Shown here: positions 57,801-60,749 of the stretch, in pieces | Numbering within the stretch: the stretch's first letter is position 1 | How the letters are laid out: each line of letters starts with the position of its first letter | Source: Owenia fusiformis | Taxonomy: Eukaryota > Annelida > Polychaeta > Sabellida > Oweniidae | DNA: 60,749 nucleotides | Direction of reading: 5' to 3' | Assembly: GCA_903813345.2 (NCBI GenBank) | Contig: CAIIXF020000235.1 | Span: 1 to 60,749 of the forward strand | The notes under the pieces: generated by a model | Told to the model about the DNA's origin: nothing | Seen by the model: only the letters and a program-made list of their open reading frames with translations | The model's database searches: none | Program-made: the position numbers and the translations under genes

Positions 57801-60749
57801 GAAGCTACAGGGTGGCCCCCAGTGGCCCCCACTGGCTCCCAGTGGCCCCCAAAAGCTATACAATGGCCCCCAGTGGCCCCCAGAAGCTACAGGGTGGCCC
57901 CCAGTGGCCCGCACTGGCTCCCAGTGGCCCCAGAAGCTATACGATGGCCCCCAGTGGCCCCTAGAAGCTATACGGTGGCCCCCAGAGGCCCCCAGATGCT
58001 ATACGATGGCCCCAGAAGCCCCAGAAGCTATACGCTGTCCCCCAGTGGCCCCCAGAAGCTACAGGGTGGCCCCCAGTGGCCCCCACTGGCTCCCAGTGGC
58101 CCCCAAAAGCTATACAATGGCCCCCAGTGGCCCCCAGAAGCTACAGGGTGGCCCCCAGTGGCCCGCACTGGCTCCCAGTGGCCCCAGAAGCTATACGATG
58201 GCCCCCAGTGGCCCCTAGAAGCTATACGGTGGCCCCCAGAGGCCCCCAGATGCTATACGATGGCCCCAGAAGCCCCAGAAGCTATACGGTGGCCCCCAGT
58301 GGCCCCCAGAAGCTACAGGGTGGCCCCCAGTGGCCCCCACTGGCTCCCAGTGGCCCCCAAAAGCTATACAATGGCCCCCAGTGGCCCCCAGAAGCTACAG
58401 GGTGGCCCCCAGTGGCCCCCACTGGCTCCCAGTGGCCCCCAGAAGCTATACGATGGCCCCCAGTGGCCCCTAGAAGCTATACGGTGGCCCCCAGAGGCCC
58501 CCAGATGCTATACGATGGCCCCAGAAGCTATACGGTGGCCCCCAGTGGCCCCTAGAAGCTACAGGGTGGCCCCCAGTGGCACCCAGTAGCCCCTAGAAGC
58601 TATACGGTGGCCCCCAGTGGCCCCCAGAAGCTATACGGCCCCCACTGGCTCCCAGTGGCCCCCAGAATCTATACGATGGCCCCCAGTGGCCCCTAGAAGC
58701 TATACGGTGGCCCCCAGAGGCCCTCAGATGCTACAGGGTGGCCCCAATTGGCCCCCTCTGGCTCCCAGTGGCCCCCAGAAGCTATACGGTGGCCCCCAGT
58801 GGCCCCTAGAAGCTACAGGGTGGCCCCCAGTGGCACCCAGTAGCCCCTAGAAGCTAAACGGTGGTCCCCAGTGGCCCCTAGAAGCTATACGGTGGCCCCA
58901 GAAGCTATACGGTGGCCCCCAGTTGCCCCTAGAAGCTACAGGGTGGCCCCCAGTGGCACCCAGTAGCCCCTAGAAGCTATACAGTGGCCCCCAGTGGCCC
59001 CCAGAAGCTATACGGTGGCCCCCAGTGGCCCCCAGAAGCTATACGATGGTCCCCAGTGGCCCCCAGTGGCCCCCAGAAGCTACAGGGTGGCCCCCAGTGG
59101 CCCCCACTGGCTCCCAGTGGCCCCCAAAAGCTATAAGATGGCCCCCAGTGGCCCCCACTGGCTCCCAGTGGCCCCCAGAAGCTATACGGTGGCCCCCAGT
59201 GGCCCCTAGAAGCTACAGGGTGGCCCCTAGTGGCACCCAGTAGCCCCTAGAAGCTATACGGTGGTCCCCAGTGGCCCCTAGAAGCTATACGATGGCCCCA
59301 GAAGCTATACGGTGGCCCCCAGTGGCCCCTAGAAGCTACATGGTGGCCCCTAGTGGCACCCAGTAGCCCCTAGAAGCTATACGGTGGCCCCCAGTGGCCC
59401 CCAGAAGCTATACGGTGGCCCCCAGTGGCCCCCAGAAGCTATACGATGGTCCCCAGTGGCCCCCAGTGGCCCCCAGTGGCCCCCAGAAGCTATACGATGG
59501 CCCCCAGTGGCCCCTAGAAGCTATACGGTGGCTCCCAGTGGCCCCCAGAAGCTATACGATGGCCCCCAGTGGCCCCCAGAAGCTATACGGCCCCCACTGG
59601 CTCCCAGTGGCCCCCAGAAGCTATACGATGGTCCCCAGTGGCCCCTAGAAGCTATACGGTGGCCCCAGAAGCTATACGGTGGGCCCCAGTGGCCCCTAGA
59701 AGCTACAGGGTGGCCCCAAGTGGCACCCAGTAGCCCCTAGAAGCTATACGGTGGCCCCCAGTGGCCCCCAGAAGCTATACGGTGGGCCCCAGTGGCCCCT
59801 AAAAGCTACAGGGTGGCCCCAAGTGGCACCCAGTAGCCCCTAGAAGCTATACGGTGGCCCCCAGTGGCCCCCAGAAGCTATAAGGTGGCCCAAAGTGGCC
59901 CCAGTAGCCCCTAGAAGCTATACGGTGGCCCCCAGTGGCCCCCAGAAGCTATACGGTGGCCCCCAGTGGCCCCCAGAAGCTATACGGTGGCCCCCAGTGG
60001 CCCCCAGAAGCTACAGGGTGGCCCCCAGTGGCCCCCACTGGCTCCCAGTGGCCCCCAAAAGCTATACAATGGCCCCCAGTGGCCCCCAGAAGCTACAGGG
60101 TGGCCCCCAGTGGCCCCCACTGGCTCCCAGTGGCCCCAGAAGCTATACGATGGCCCCCAGTGGCCCCTAGAAGCTATACGGTGGCCCCCAGAGGCCCCCA
60201 GATGCTATACGATGGCCCCAGAAGCCCCAGAAGCTATACGGTGGCCCCCAGTGGCCCCCAGAAGCTACAGGGTGGCCCCCAGTGGCCCCCATTGGCTCCC
60301 AGTGGCCCCCAAAAGCTATACAATGGCCCCCAGTGGCCCCCAGAAGCTACAGGGTGGCCCCCAGTGGCCCCCACTGGCTCCCAGTGGCCCCCAGAAGCTA
60401 TACGATGGCCCCCAGTGGCCCCTAGAAGCTATACGGTGGCCCCAAGAGGCCCCCAGATGCTATACGATGGCCCCAGAAGCTATACGGTGGCCCCCAGTGG
60501 CCCCTAGAAGCTACAGGGTGGCCCCCAGTGGCACCCAGTAGCCCCTAGAAGCTATACAGTGGCCCCCAGTGGCCCCCAGAAGCTATACGGCCCCCACTGG
60601 CTCCAAGTGGCCCCCAGAAGCTATACGATGGCCCCCAGTGGCCCCTAGAAGCTATACGGTGGCCCCCAGAGGCCCTCAGATGCTACAGGGTGGCCCCAAT
60701 TGGCCCCCACTGGCTCCCAGTGGCCCCCAGAAGCTATACGGTGGCCCCC
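48889..60749 (+). repeat. GC-rich 31-bp minisatellite, 11.9 kb, runs off the window
   Basis: The core unit is a roughly 10-bp block GTGGCCCCCA, a second block GTGGCCCC(T/C)A and GAAGCTATACG (or GAAGCTACAGG), 31 bp in total. Variants of about 20, 41 and 51 bp arise by dropping or adding blocks such as CTGGCTCCCA or GTGGCACCCAGTAGCC. There are of the order of 350 units. The + strand is strongly C-rich and the - strand has closely spaced GGGG/GGGGG runs. Longer higher-order segments recur, for example around 57700-58600 and 59890-60540. Many ORFs arise because 31 is not a multiple of 3; the longest is 286 codons (57729-58589). They are not called as genes. Confidence 0.95.
51824..51848. repeat. 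Inverted-unit junction in the minisatellite
   Basis: The sequence CTAGAAGC-CACCGTATA-GCTTCTAG places one partial unit in reverse orientation and makes an 8-bp stem. The same junction recurs at about 52030-52054 (one change), 55429-55453, 55636-55660 and 56507-56531. Confidence 0.75.

Noticed and set aside
48889-60749. Dozens of overlapping ORFs up to 286 codons in the minisatellite
   Set aside because: They are the same 31-bp repeat read in different phases on both strands, with no start context, splice sites or non-repeat domain.

Overview
This is an AT-rich eukaryotic (metazoan) genomic window dominated by repeats. It holds one recognisable host gene piece, on the + strand near the left edge: four phase-0 exons (697-777, 1161-1343, 1493-1606, 4061-4192) encoding the N-terminal TMD0 part of an ABCC/MRP-type ABC transporter. 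Spliced animal exons, truncated LINEs with hairpin plus ACAT-type tails, many small inverted-repeat elements and several satellites suggest a marine or freshwater invertebrate, perhaps a bivalve or other lophotrochozoan. The phylum is inference; nothing here proves it.

Layout. 1-4192: ABCC 5' exons with repeat-filled introns. 4193-4618: a short junction segment with a tRNA-like relic. 4619-30461: a giant inverted repeat. The left arm is 4619-15249, a 500-N gap lies at 15250-15749, and the right arm is 15750-25830 continuing at 30437-30461. Both arms carry, in mirror order, a LINE 3' fragment, a 465-bp duplicated block, a 212-bp tandem array, a 162-bp tandem array, two unrecognised short ORFs and a long array of a roughly 190-bp satellite. 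The arms differ by substitutions, indels and tandem copy number, and only the right arm carries the next element.

25831-30432 is a young element with LTR-retrotransposon architecture on the - strand. It has two 418-bp direct terminal repeats (TG...CA, one mismatch seen), a 4-bp target duplication GATG, and a 19-nt primer-binding site matching the 3' end of tRNA-Leu(UAA). Its interior is not a Gag-Pol polyprotein. It is one intact 863-residue ORF with two N-terminal zinc knuckles, a coiled coil and a LINE-type (YADD) reverse transcriptase with a C-terminal zinc knuckle. I see no endonuclease, integrase, protease or RNase H. This is the most unusual system in the window.

30462-39334: mostly non-coding DNA with several non-autonomous inverted-repeat elements, including a MITE, an 860-bp foldback, an element made of 71-bp tandem units and a 3.4-kb AT-rich element. 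39335-44860: a degenerate array of the same satellite as in the palindrome, interrupted by a retroposon with an ACAT tail and by a decayed APE-type LINE. 44840-47690: a 186-bp satellite with an 867-bp higher-order repeat. 47700-48888: a LINE C-terminal remnant split by a 746-bp TIR element. 48889-60749 (running off the window): a GC-rich, C-biased minisatellite with a 31-bp unit, which reads open in many frames only because of its unit length.

The window is best seen as a repeat-on-repeat stack beside or inside an ABCC transporter gene. Apart from the ABCC exons no host gene could be supported.
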